A stretch of DNA of 64,000 nt from Thermoplasmata archaeon. Lineage in GTDB: Archaea > Thermoplasmatota > Thermoplasmata > Thermoplasmatales > GCA-001856825. Under the pieces are notes generated by a model. The model was not told where the DNA came from, did no database searches, and saw only the letters and a program-made list of their open reading frames with translations. How positions within the stretch are numbered: the first letter of the stretch is position 1; each line of letters starts with the position of its first letter. The DNA lies in NCBI GenBank assembly GCA_021797915.1, contig JAJZYT010000006.1:1-64000 (forward strand), in the 5' to 3' direction. The translations under genes and the position numbers were made by a program. Positions 1-8,960 of the stretch are shown here, in pieces.

Positions 1-261
1 GTCCTTCATGCTAAGCCATCTGACTTTACGGATGCAGGTATGCATGAAGCAATATGCTATCCGACCTGTTTCACTTCTGTCTGCCAGCGGACATTGCAAT
101 ATGTTGGTAGAACCAATAAACTTTTCACTCGCTTTCATCATCTATCTCGTGAAAGGGGAATTCCCGCTCGCATATGTTAAAACGATATCATTCCAAGCTC
201 TATGATTCTGGATATTGAGAAAGGGAGCAACGAGAGGGTATTCTAAAGTGCATGCAATCTG

Positions 262-438
262 TCATCTACTCGGGTCTTCCTTGAGCTGTTTCAAGAATCT
301 CTGGTAATTCTTGTCATCAAACTCAAAAATGACACTTCCAACATAACCACAGTCGGCACACCGGTATTTTCCAGTGATGTAACCTACTTCCATATCTATG
401 TTCTCTGAACCGCACTGGGGGCATACGCGATGATTCAT
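262..438 (-). CDS. small zinc-ribbon protein (58 aa), below ORF-track length cutoff
   Basis: Minus-strand translation MNHRVCPQCGSENIDMEVGYITGKYRCADCGYVGSVIFEFDDKNYQRFLKQLKEDPSR*; two CxxC pairs (CPQC...CADC). Confidence 0.65.
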   Translation of the reverse strand: MNHRVCPQCGSENIDMEVGYITGKYRCADCGYVGSVIFEFDDKNYQRFLKQLKEDPSR

Positions 439-505
439 GACTTCATGATGAAATGCAGAACAATATATATTTCTGAATCATCTTCCAGAAAATTTTCTTA
501 ATGAT

Positions 506-2152
506 TCAAACAAAATCGTTCCCTGACTCCAGTATGAACTGCCTTACTTTCCCTATTCCAAGATTCATCGCCTTCAGTATGTCATATTGGTCATTCACCA
601 TAAGTCTAAAATCAAACTCTTCTCCTTCAATGAATTCGATGCCTTTGCTCTCGGCAAGTGAGGCGTAACCCATTTTTCTACCGCGATCCAGACTATTCAA
701 GCTTTCTTTTCCAACCCTTATCTTCTTTTTCTCTGCCGTTTTAATGAACCAGTCCTGGTTTGCATAAACGTTGCTTTCAAACGATTCTCCGCTCTCGGGT
801 GGTTCTCTGTATGATACCGGAGGCAGGCAATCAATTGATTTCCCTAGAAAAGTTTCATCGGTCACGACGTTTATCTTGTAGAATTTGAGCGCATTTTCGT
901 AGTATTTCAGCAGAGGAGCAAATGCTTTCTTCTTGAATGGATCGGAAATTTCGTTGAGCTGTCCCCCTATCTTTTCTTCTTTCTCATAAATGGTGACGTT
1001 CAGACCTCTTTTTGCAGCATAAATGGCTCCCGCTAATCCCTGGATTCCCGCACCTTTTATCGCCATGTCTCCGCTCAGTTTCATTTCTGTTCTTCCCTCG
1101 TATCCAACATTCGGATTCACGCTGCACCTGACTTCTCCAAATGACAAGTCCCTGCAACCCTGGTTGCATCTTATACAAGGGCGCAATAAAGTGGGATTGT
1201 TTTGTATCTTGAATGAAAAGAAAGGATCCGCGAGGTGTCCCCTTCCTACCGCTACAAAGTCGCAAATGGACAGAACACGTTCGACTCCTTCCAGATCGAC
1301 GACAGAACCAACCAGCATAGTCGTGATTTTTGGTTTTCTCTTCAAACGTGGAAATATGTGAGTCTCTGGAGAATAGAAAGAAGCAGAAGAACCGGGTGGA
1401 TAAAAGTTGCCAGCGCTAAAATGAACATAGTCAAGGCCCTTTAGAGAATCGATTATCCTGAGTCCGTATTCTTCATTCCAACCATTTGGATCGTCTTCAT
1501 ACAGACTGAGTCTTATCCCCACTGGTAAATCAGTGACAGAACGCACAGCATCGATTACAGCTTGGGGGACTCTCAGTCTCTTTTCGAACGTGCCTCCGTA
1601 CCTGTCCTCCCTAACATTCAAAACTGGAGATAGAAACTGATGCATAAGATATCCATGTGCACCATGAATTTCAATACCATCAAACATCGAATTCTTTGCT
1701 ACTAGTGCGGCCTTCTCATATGCTCTTATCACTCCTTCAATGTCATCTCCTGACATCTCGTCTGGTTTTCTACCCATATAATCCACTGACGATGGAGCCA
1801 TGGGCTGCCTTTGGTTCTCGTCCAGCAGCGCTTTCCCCCCTGCATGAACCAGTTGCATGAAAACCCTTGCACCATAGGGGTGAATTGCCTCCGGTATCCT
1901 GCGGAGCTTGGGTATCAATAGCGGACTGAAAGCGCCGAGCTCGTTTCTAGAACCCCTAGAATTCACACTGTCAACGTATGTGTACTCCGTTATTATCAGC
2001 CCCGTCCCTCCTTTCGCCCTTTCCTCCAGATACCTGACAAGATTCTCGTTGCTGGAGCCATCGGAATTGGCAAGGTTGGATATCATTGGCGCCATTACGA
2101 TTCTGTTTTTGATCTCGAGATCTCCGATAAATCCAGGTTCGAATGCCTTCAT
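506..2152 (-). CDS. Old-yellow-enzyme-family NADH:flavin oxidoreductase / 2,4-dienoyl-CoA reductase-like, with Fe-S motif and a partial FAD-binding domain
   Basis: N-terminal OYE TIM barrel (VHAGGKA, GIEIHGAHGYLMHQFLSP, NVREDRYGG), CIRCNQGC...CSVNP cluster motif, GAGIQG dinucleotide motif. Confidence 0.87.
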   Translation of the reverse strand: MKAFEPGFIGDLEIKNRIVMAPMISNLANSDGSSNENLVRYLEERAKGGTGLIITEYTYVDSVNSRGSRNELGAFSPLLIPKLRRIPEAIHPYGARVFMQLVHAGGKALLDENQRQPMAPSSVDYMGRKPDEMSGDDIEGVIRAYEKAALVAKNSMFDGIEIHGAHGYLMHQFLSPVLNVREDRYGGTFEKRLRVPQAVIDAVRSVTDLPVGIRLSLYEDDPNGWNEEYGLRIIDSLKGLDYVHFSAGNFYPPGSSASFYSPETHIFPRLKRKPKITTMLVGSVVDLEGVERVLSICDFVAVGRGHLADPFFSFKIQNNPTLLRPCIRCNQGCRDLSFGEVRCSVNPNVGYEGRTEMKLSGDMAIKGAGIQGLAGAIYAAKRGLNVTIYEKEEKIGGQLNEISDPFKKKAFAPLLKYYENALKFYKINVVTDETFLGKSIDCLPPVSYREPPESGESFESNVYANQDWFIKTAEKKKIRVGKESLNSLDRGRKMGYASLAESKGIEFIEGEEFDFRLMVNDQYDILKAMNLGIGKVRQFILESGNDFV

Positions 2153-2411
2153 CGTGTCGTCAGTCCAGAGAACTATTAAAAATATTACGAGAATGTCACC
2201 ACTAAACCAGTTGACTACTCTCGTTATGATTGTTTGTATTTAGTCGGTCCGCAGTTTGAAGAGGTTTCTGACCTCGACTCTTGCATGGTTGTTTCCTGAA
2301 ATTTAACCGTTCAGCACAAATTGAAAGGTAGATACAAACTGTTCCACGTCGTAATGTCTTAAAAATCAGAATTGGCTTCTATAATGAAGCCAATTGTAGA
2401 AATATCTGAAA

Positions 2412-2708
2412 TTACCTACCGCCGACAGAACTTGTGTTCTCCAATTCCGAACTACTCTTGGGTGGTATTACAATCCTGTCCTGAGATGCATCTTCGAGAC
2501 TGAGCTTCTTGGTCTCCTTCAGGAATACAGAAAACACTGCAAGCCCGAAGAGGATCTCTTTGAGCCCAACTGTCAGAAGCAGCAGAGAGAATAGGAATGT
2601 TGTTATTGCAGTCCCTGTCTTTCCTGCCCCTGCAGAAATGCCAGGCATACGGCCAAGGTTGCAAAATCGTACTAGCTGACGGGATGTTTCCTGACCAGAT
2701 AAAATCAA
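2412..2708 (-). pseudogene. C-terminal remnant of an MFS (sugar/phosphate:H+ symporter-type) transporter
   Basis: MPGISAGAGKTGTAITTFLFSLLL...LKETKKLSLEDAS resembles the TM11-12 / PETKGxSLEE tail of MFS symporters; no upstream transporter body, and the final TM segment looks shortened. Confidence 0.6.
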
Positions 2709-2732
2709 ATAAAAAAATAAAGAAACAGGATT

Positions 2733-3491
2733 CTAGTCTGCCTCGGTCAGGAAATCTCTGACCTCCTCGATCTCTGACTCGAAGAATTCACTACCCGTGC
2801 CTTTCGCGACGAACTTACCCTCGTAGATCAGGTTTGTATAATCCGACACCTTCCTGGTCAGATTCATATCATGGGTCACAAGAATGACTGTGTATTTCTG
2901 CTTCAATGCTCTGATGAGATCCACTATCTTCCCCTTTGCTATTGGATCAAGTGCGCTTGTTGGTTCATCGAACATCAGCACTTTGGGTCGCAGGACAAGT
3001 GCCCTTGCTATGCAGAGTCTCTGCTGTTGTCCCCCAGATAGAGAGGTTCCTCCCTGTTTCAGGTTCCCGCCCAGCTCTTCAATGAGGTCGGCGTCCTCAA
3101 GGGCCTGGTGTATCATCTTGTCCATTTCATCCTTCTTCAGCTTCTTTCCCTGTATTCTCAACCCGAAAGCAACATTATCATATACAGACATTGGGAAAGG
3201 ATTGGGTTTCTGAAAGACAAGTCCAATCTCCCTTCGCAGCTCAACGGGATCAATGTCCACGATGTTTCTCTTCTCAAATAGTACATCACCAGAAACATCC
3301 ATACTCGGATCCATATCCAGTAGTCTGTTCAGCGACCTAAGTAGGGTACTCTTCCCGCTTCCCGATGGTCCAACTATGGTGTTCACACAGTTCTTGAAAA
3401 TGTTGAGATCTACTCCATCGAGTATCACCTTGTTCTTTGTCTCAACTTTCAGCCTTTCAATCTCAATTATTTTTTCCACCTTTTCTTCCAT
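2733..3491 (-). CDS. pstB: phosphate ABC transporter ATP-binding protein PstB
   Basis: Walker A GPSGSGKST, LSGGQQQRLCIARAL, DEPTSALDP; ATG at 3489-3491, so the ORF-track start is over-extended into pstA. Confidence 0.95.
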   Translation of the reverse strand: MEEKVEKIIEIERLKVETKNKVILDGVDLNIFKNCVNTIVGPSGSGKSTLLRSLNRLLDMDPSMDVSGDVLFEKRNIVDIDPVELRREIGLVFQKPNPFPMSVYDNVAFGLRIQGKKLKKDEMDKMIHQALEDADLIEELGGNLKQGGTSLSGGQQQRLCIARALVLRPKVLMFDEPTSALDPIAKGKIVDLIRALKQKYTVILVTHDMNLTRKVSDYTNLIYEGKFVAKGTGSEFFESEIEEVRDFLTEAD

Positions 3492-3493
3492 AT

Positions 3494-4363
3494 CTATTGC
3501 CTCCTTCCAATATACTTTGAAATCGCAATCAAGCCCGTCACACTGAGTATCAGAATCATTGCAGAAACAAAGGCAAGATAATGCGAGTAGGTTGTCGGGT
3601 AATTGATGCCGTTCCAGACTACATAGGTGAGATATCCCACTCCCGAATGCGTAAAACCTGTGGCATAGTTGTTGTTCCACCCTGCGGAGTAGAGTAGTTG
3701 TGCTGTCTCTCCTGCTGCGATACTCACTGCGAGGAGTATCCCAGAGAGCATCCCTACCTTTGCCTGGGGCAGATATATTCTGGAAGCGACCCTGATGTCA
3801 TCAGCGCCTAACGCGTACGCGTTTTCAATCTGCTCTTTGGGGATGTTCCTGAAGGAAATTTCTATTATCCTCATCAAGTACGGTAGCATCATGACAGCGA
3901 GTGCTAGACCTCCCGCTATCAGTGAATATCCCATATCCAATCTCTGTACCAGAACGATGAATGCAAAGAGTCCTATTACTATGGATGGAACGCTCGTCAG
4001 CACATCCGTGAAGAGACGTGCTACCAGCGAGAGTGTTCCATTGGATCTTCCGTTCACAACGTAGAGAGCTCCCAGGACACTCGGGGGGAGTGAAAAAAGG
4101 AGTCCCATACCGACGAGCTCCCAGGTACCGACAATTGCGTTCAGAATTCCGCCCGTTGCTGTATTACCGGGAGTAATCAGCATAGTCAGCGTTATGTGGG
4201 ATGCACCGGAATCAAGTATGTAGATGAAGATAGATACCAGGATTACCACCATCATTCCAAGGACCACGTAACTCAGCCCTTTTGCTATGGTATCCTTCAA
4301 CTTTCTAGAACCGATCTTTTTCCATTGTATTTCCCGCCTGTTACCCGTATAGGAGCTAGTCAC
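3494..4363 (-). CDS. pstA: phosphate ABC transporter permease PstA
   Basis: Polytopic permease with EAA-like loop (ENAYALGADDIRVASRIYLPQA); position between pstC and pstB. Confidence 0.9.
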   Translation of the reverse strand: MTSSYTGNRREIQWKKIGSRKLKDTIAKGLSYVVLGMMVVILVSIFIYILDSGASHITLTMLITPGNTATGGILNAIVGTWELVGMGLLFSLPPSVLGALYVVNGRSNGTLSLVARLFTDVLTSVPSIVIGLFAFIVLVQRLDMGYSLIAGGLALAVMMLPYLMRIIEISFRNIPKEQIENAYALGADDIRVASRIYLPQAKVGMLSGILLAVSIAAGETAQLLYSAGWNNNYATGFTHSGVGYLTYVVWNGINYPTTYSHYLAFVSAMILILSVTGLIAISKYIGRRQ

Positions 4364-5333
4364 CCTCGTACCCCCTTAGTGATCCTCTTCCTGCTATCTT
4401 TCTACCTATCAAACTCACTGTGAGTGAGATCGCCATAAGCACGACTCCAAGTGCTGCAAGAGCGGCTAAATCCATCCTCGTCGAATCGGTAAGTGCGCTG
4501 TCAAGTAGTGAAGCTATTGCTGCTGACATAGTGTTGGTTGCAGAATAGAAACTCGTGGGAAGGATGTTCGTCACTGCCCCACTGACCATCAGTACGGCCA
4601 TAGTTTCTCCAAGCGCCCTCCCCAAACCAAGAAGGGTACCGCCCACCGTTGAGGCTCTGGAGTACCTTGTCGTTAGATACTTTCCGACCTCCCATTTAGT
4701 CGCTCCCAGAGAAAAGAGGCCCTCCTTGACCTCCTTTGGTACGGAATCAAAAGAGTTGACAATGACTGAAGTTACAATGGGTATGATCATGAAACTTAGA
4801 ATTATCCCTGAGGCTATCAATCCAGCCCCACTGTATATTTCCCCCTTCAGACCTGGGATGAAGGAAAGATGCTGTGCCATCCACGGCTCTACGTTTCTGA
4901 ACAGGATCGGTTCGAGTACGATTATTCCCCACAGCCCATAGACAACGCTTGGAATCCCTGCGAATAGTTCGATCATAGATACCATGAACTTCTTGATTCT
5001 GGCTGGAAGGTAGAGCTCGACGTTCAGGGTTATCAGGAAGCTGATTGGAAATGCAATGAGAATGGCAAGGGCAGATGTGCTGAGTGTGCCCAGTAGGAAT
5101 AGATCGAGTCCAAATTGAGCACCTGGAGGAGCTAGGATTCCGTGAACAATGATCGGTTGCTGGTACTGAAATCCCGGGTTCCAAAGATAGGTCGTAAAGA
5201 AAGAAAGGCCGCTAAACTTCCACAATGGTAATGATTCTTGGAAAACAAAGACAAAAATAGAAATCAGGGCCACCGCTGGTACGATGGCCATCAAGAAAGT
5301 GAAAAAATTAAAGATTCTGTTTGTGGCTTTCAT
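4356..5333 (-). CDS. pstC: phosphate ABC transporter permease PstC
   Basis: Polytopic permease, EGLFSLGATKWEVGKYL loop, GRALGETMAVLMVSG motif; pst operon context. Confidence 0.92.
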   Translation of the reverse strand: MKATNRIFNFFTFLMAIVPAVALISIFVFVFQESLPLWKFSGLSFFTTYLWNPGFQYQQPIIVHGILAPPGAQFGLDLFLLGTLSTSALAILIAFPISFLITLNVELYLPARIKKFMVSMIELFAGIPSVVYGLWGIIVLEPILFRNVEPWMAQHLSFIPGLKGEIYSGAGLIASGIILSFMIIPIVTSVIVNSFDSVPKEVKEGLFSLGATKWEVGKYLTTRYSRASTVGGTLLGLGRALGETMAVLMVSGAVTNILPTSFYSATNTMSAAIASLLDSALTDSTRMDLAALAALGVVLMAISLTVSLIGRKIAGRGSLRGYEGD

Positions 5334-5339
5334 CTCTTC

Positions 5340-7406
5340 CTAACCCGTAATCTTGTTGACAAGCGGATAAACGATCTGTGTCACTACAGATGAAGGCAGC
5401 GCAACCAGGTTAAACCCGCTGAGGTAGTTTGCTGCAGCTCCTCCATTCCCACTCACTGCGAATTTTATGAAAGCTTGCAAAGCGGATGCAATTGCCGGAC
5501 TTGTCTGATTGGTCTTCACGACTATGTACTCCATGTCAGCAATTGGATAGGAATCGTTTCCAGGAGCATATTGCAGTCTTACCGTCCCATTTGCAGGTAT
5601 CTCCGAGAGATAGTGCGATGCTGCATTCGAGACATTCTGAACCGTAGGACCTACAAACTGTCCGTTCTGATCTTCGAGATTTGCGACCCCGAATCCTGCG
5701 GAATGAATCTGTGCTTCATAAGTTGCTGCAATATATCCTATCGAATATGGAGTCGATGTCATTGTGCTTATGATGCCAGCATTCTGAGCTCCAGTCTGTC
5801 CTGCTGCTACGGATGGCCAGTTCACTGCTGTTCCATAAGAAACGCTCTTTGCCCATGTGCTGTTGGATAGGCTCAGGAACGATGTGAACATGAAGGTGTC
5901 TCCGCTTCCGTCAGATCTGTGCACAGGTATGATCGTATGGTTTGGAAGAGTCACGCCCGGGTTAAGGGCTGCAATGGCAGGGCTGTCCCAATTCGTAATC
6001 GTACCCATGTATATGCCAGCTATCACGTCACCATTAAGCTTGAGTGTGGTGGTCACTCCGGGTATGTTGTATGCTATGTACTGATAGGAAATCGCAATAG
6101 GAATGTTCTCGACGTAGGGATACTTGCTTGCAGTACTGTAAGGCATGTATGCATCAGATGCACCTATCACCACTGTCCCTGCAATGGCACTCGATATCCC
6201 AGTCCCGCTCCCTGTAGAAAGGGTTGTTATCGTCGAGTTGGTGTAGTTCTTTGCCCACGAATTGAAGACCGGGTAGAGCAAGCTCGACCCAGACTCTGAC
6301 AATGTAACAAGTGTAGCTCCAGATACAGCAGTTGATATTTGGTTTATCAAAGGATTGATGATCTTCTGAACAACATTAGATGGAAGGGCTACAAGATTGA
6401 AGACCGACAGGTATTTATCGGCCGATCCTCCGTTCGGACTCACTGCCCATGTTATGAACGACTTCAGTGCACTTGCAATAGATGCACTCGTCTGGTTCTG
6501 CTTTACTATTATGTACTCCATATCTGCTATCGGATATGAGTTGCTGCCTGGAGCGTACTGTAGTGCTACCGTCCCATTTGCGGGAATCTCGGTAAGATAT
6601 TGCGAAGCAGCAGCTGAAACGTTAGCAACCGTAGGTGCAACGAATTGACCAACCTGATTTTCCAGAAGTGCCACACCGAATTTAGCTGACTGCACTTGGG
6701 CCTGGTATGTTGCGGCAATATATCCTATCGAGTATGGAGTCGATGTCATTGTGCTTATGATGCCAGCATTCTGAGCTCCAGTCTGTGCTGCTGCTACGGA
6801 TGGCCAGTTCACGGTAGTTGCTGCTCCGACCTGCTTGGCCCAAGTAGCATTTGATTTACTCAGGAACGATGTGAACATGAAGGTATCCCCACTACCATCT
6901 GACCTGTGTACTGGAATAATCGTATGGTTGGGTAGTGTCACACCGGGATTGAGTGCTGCAATGGCAGGGCTGTCCCAATTCGTAATCGTACCCATGAAGA
7001 TTCCTGCAATTATGCTTCCATTCAGTTTCAAGGTCTCACTCACTCCGGGGATGTTATATGCTATGTACTGGTATGAGATCATTATGGGAATGTTCATCAC
7101 GAACGGATACTTCTGAGCATCACTGTAAGGCATGTATGCATCGGATGCACCTATCACCACTGTCCCTGTAATGGCACTGGAAATTCCAGTCCCGCTACCA
7201 GTTGAAAGCGTTGTAATCGTAGCATTGGTATAGTTACCTGCCCAGGAGTTGAAAACTGGATACAAAAGAGATGATCCAGACTCTGAGAGAGTAACCTTTG
7301 CTGGCTGTGGGTTGTTGTTCCCCGAAAGGACTACCGCTGCTACTGCTCCAACGACAACTATCACGACAACTACTACTGCAATTATTGCTATCGTTGACCT
7401 ATTCAT
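5340..7406 (-). CDS. pstS: membrane-anchored phosphate-binding protein with two tandem PstS domains (688 aa)
   Basis: N-terminal hydrophobic anchor, then two copies of LSESGSSLLYPVFNSWA..., STGSGTGISSAI, HRSDGSGDTFMFTSFLS; first gene of pstSCAB. Confidence 0.93.
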   Translation of the reverse strand: MNRSTIAIIAVVVVVIVVVGAVAAVVLSGNNNPQPAKVTLSESGSSLLYPVFNSWAGNYTNATITTLSTGSGTGISSAITGTVVIGASDAYMPYSDAQKYPFVMNIPIMISYQYIAYNIPGVSETLKLNGSIIAGIFMGTITNWDSPAIAALNPGVTLPNHTIIPVHRSDGSGDTFMFTSFLSKSNATWAKQVGAATTVNWPSVAAAQTGAQNAGIISTMTSTPYSIGYIAATYQAQVQSAKFGVALLENQVGQFVAPTVANVSAAASQYLTEIPANGTVALQYAPGSNSYPIADMEYIIVKQNQTSASIASALKSFITWAVSPNGGSADKYLSVFNLVALPSNVVQKIINPLINQISTAVSGATLVTLSESGSSLLYPVFNSWAKNYTNSTITTLSTGSGTGISSAIAGTVVIGASDAYMPYSTASKYPYVENIPIAISYQYIAYNIPGVTTTLKLNGDVIAGIYMGTITNWDSPAIAALNPGVTLPNHTIIPVHRSDGSGDTFMFTSFLSLSNSTWAKSVSYGTAVNWPSVAAGQTGAQNAGIISTMTSTPYSIGYIAATYEAQIHSAGFGVANLEDQNGQFVGPTVQNVSNAASHYLSEIPANGTVRLQYAPGNDSYPIADMEYIVVKTNQTSPAIASALQAFIKFAVSGNGGAAANYLSGFNLVALPSSVVTQIVYPLVNKITG
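5343..6308 (-). repeat. PstS domain copy 2 (residues ~367-688), direct repeat with copy 1
   Basis: See copy 1. Confidence 0.9.
6309..7295 (-). repeat. PstS domain copy 1 (residues ~38-366), direct repeat with copy 2, offset 987 nt
   Basis: Near-identical nucleotide blocks, e.g. the tract starting at 6721 versus the one starting at 5734 (tatcctatcgaRtatggagtcgatgtcattgtgcttatgatgccagcattctgagctccagtctgt). Confidence 0.9.
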
Positions 7407-7749
7407 ATACTCTCAAATCTGAGAATTTTCGCCCGTACTTATCTAAATTCAAATGTGTATCATAGGTGTTCATAAGCACAAGTAGCAGTACTTACAATAC
7501 ATAGTAGACATTATTCTCCATACTACCGCTTCTATTGTATCCGTAAAAATAATTTCGGAAACAAGCTATGTAAAACGGATAGAATCAGGGATTTATCCAC
7601 GATTTTAGGAGTCAGTGGGACTTCAGACGAGCCTAACCATATTTATACGATACCAGCTGGGCCTAGGATAATCCACGCACGGCAGGTCATTCATTAAATA
7701 CAGCAACATTCTCGGAAGAGAGTAAATATATTATTTTGTTAGATTGTTG

Positions 7750-8130
7750 ATGGAGATTAGAAAACGAAGAATGGTTAAGTTGACATCTATATTCGTTGCT
7801 CTAGAGACAGCATTTATGTACTATGTTATAGGTCTATTCTATCTCAGTAGAATACCAGGTACCCCATTCCAATACTTTCCAGGTCTTGGTTACATCATCA
7901 AAACTTTCTTCCCAGTTTACTGGGATGTCAACTATCAAATTGGACCTGGGCATATATTCACACACCAACAGGTAGGAGCAGCACTTGTCCAGTTTCACAA
8001 TGGGGAACATTTCATTCTAGGGTTCTGGTATGGCCTGATAATTGCAGCTGCTATAACTGCTGTTATATACATCTTTGAACTCAAGAATTTTGATAAGACG
8101 AAACCAAAAGCACTCACTCAGGCTGTATGA
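7750..8130 (+). CDS. small integral membrane protein of unknown function
   Basis: ATG at 7750 with TATA-like taaatatatt ~26 nt upstream (leaderless); ORF with several hydrophobic segments and a His-rich loop (GHIFTHQQVGAALVQFHNGEHF). Confidence 0.65.
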   Translation: MEIRKRRMVKLTSIFVALETAFMYYVIGLFYLSRIPGTPFQYFPGLGYIIKTFFPVYWDVNYQIGPGHIFTHQQVGAALVQFHNGEHFILGFWYGLIIAAAITAVIYIFELKNFDKTKPKALTQAV

Positions 8131-8574
8131 GTAAATTCTCTCATAAAATCCTAAAAGGACAGGATGATCAACATGTGTCCAAGAAAATAAAAGCAAAAAA
8201 TTAGACAAGTTTCGGTCTTGAGAGTGGGCTGCTTGTTGCTTTAATCACGCAGGGTTTGTAACTATTCAAACTACCTAGAAATTTGAGTTATTATACTGAA
8301 AAATCGGTTCACCGTTGTATTGGGTAGTGATGAAATTGTTGATGATATTCTAGTCTGAAACGGACATTTGATTCATTCTGACCTAGAGAGCTTTAAGAAG
8401 CGGCTATGCTTTCTCATAGAATAGGAATTTTGAAGATAGTGGACGATTCAATAAGAATAGAGATCCATTGAAGACACCAAATCGCAAATCTGGAAACGTA
8501 TACAAATTGGCCAATCCTCAAGATTTTAAAGCCGTTAGCTGAGAAGAAAATTCTGCCAAGATTCTTCTGGTTAA

Positions 8575-8649
8575 CGGGCCCGCCGGGATTTGAACCCGGG
8601 TCGTCGGCTTCGAAGGCCAAAAGGATGATCCAAACTACCCCACGGGCCC
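8575..8649 (-). tRNA. tRNA-Arg (anticodon UCG)
   Basis: Reverse complement GGGCCCGUGGGGUAGUUUGGAUCAUCCUUUUGGCCUUCGAAGCCGACGACCCGGGUUCAAAUCCCGGCGGGCCCG; acceptor GGGCCCG/CGGGCCC, anticodon stem UUGGC/GCCGA with loop CUUCGAA. Confidence 0.92.
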
Positions 8650-8871
8650 GAGACATGATCGCTTTGTGTGTATAAAGTATGACTTTCAACATCTCATAAA
8701 ATTCATAGCAATACACCCAGACAAGATTTTGGCCTGGCCCGAGCTGCTAAGATATATAATTGGGGAAAAACTATGAAGCGGAGACAAAGCTTTTCGATAG
8801 TCTGTCGTGGAATAATGGCCAGTTACAAACTCCAAATTATTCACTAGCCTCTAGCAGGTGAAATTGACTGA

Positions 8872-8885
8872 TGATTCGGGAATCA
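8872..8885. promoter_or_regulatory. perfect inverted repeat TGATTC-GG-GAATCA upstream of the dapB-like promoter
   Basis: 6-2-6 dyad about 45-55 nt upstream of the TATA-like element at ~8928-8937; embedded in a larger self-complementary block (8867-8899). Confidence 0.45.
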
Positions 8886-8927
8886 CCGGCACGGTCAGTG
8901 ACGTCATGCTTGTTTTGATCATGAATA

Positions 8928-8937
8928 CTTATACATA
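8928..8937 (+). promoter_or_regulatory. TATA box (cttatacata) for a leaderless dapB-like gene
   Basis: Centred ~27 nt upstream of ATG 8961. Confidence 0.55.
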
Positions 8938-8960
8938 GTCTTGAACATTATTAGTTGGCA

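Noticed and set aside
2733-3680. PstB with the 63-residue N-terminal extension given by the ORF track
   Set aside because: The extension overlaps pstA out of frame and is not ABC-ATPase-like; ATG at 3491 gives a normal PstB.
5475-6648. Several plus-strand ORFs (5475..5870, 5919..6299, 6397..6648)
   Set aside because: Antisense shadows of the strongly supported pstS frame; Cys-rich, low-quality composition; occur in parallel in both repeats because the sense strand is duplicated.
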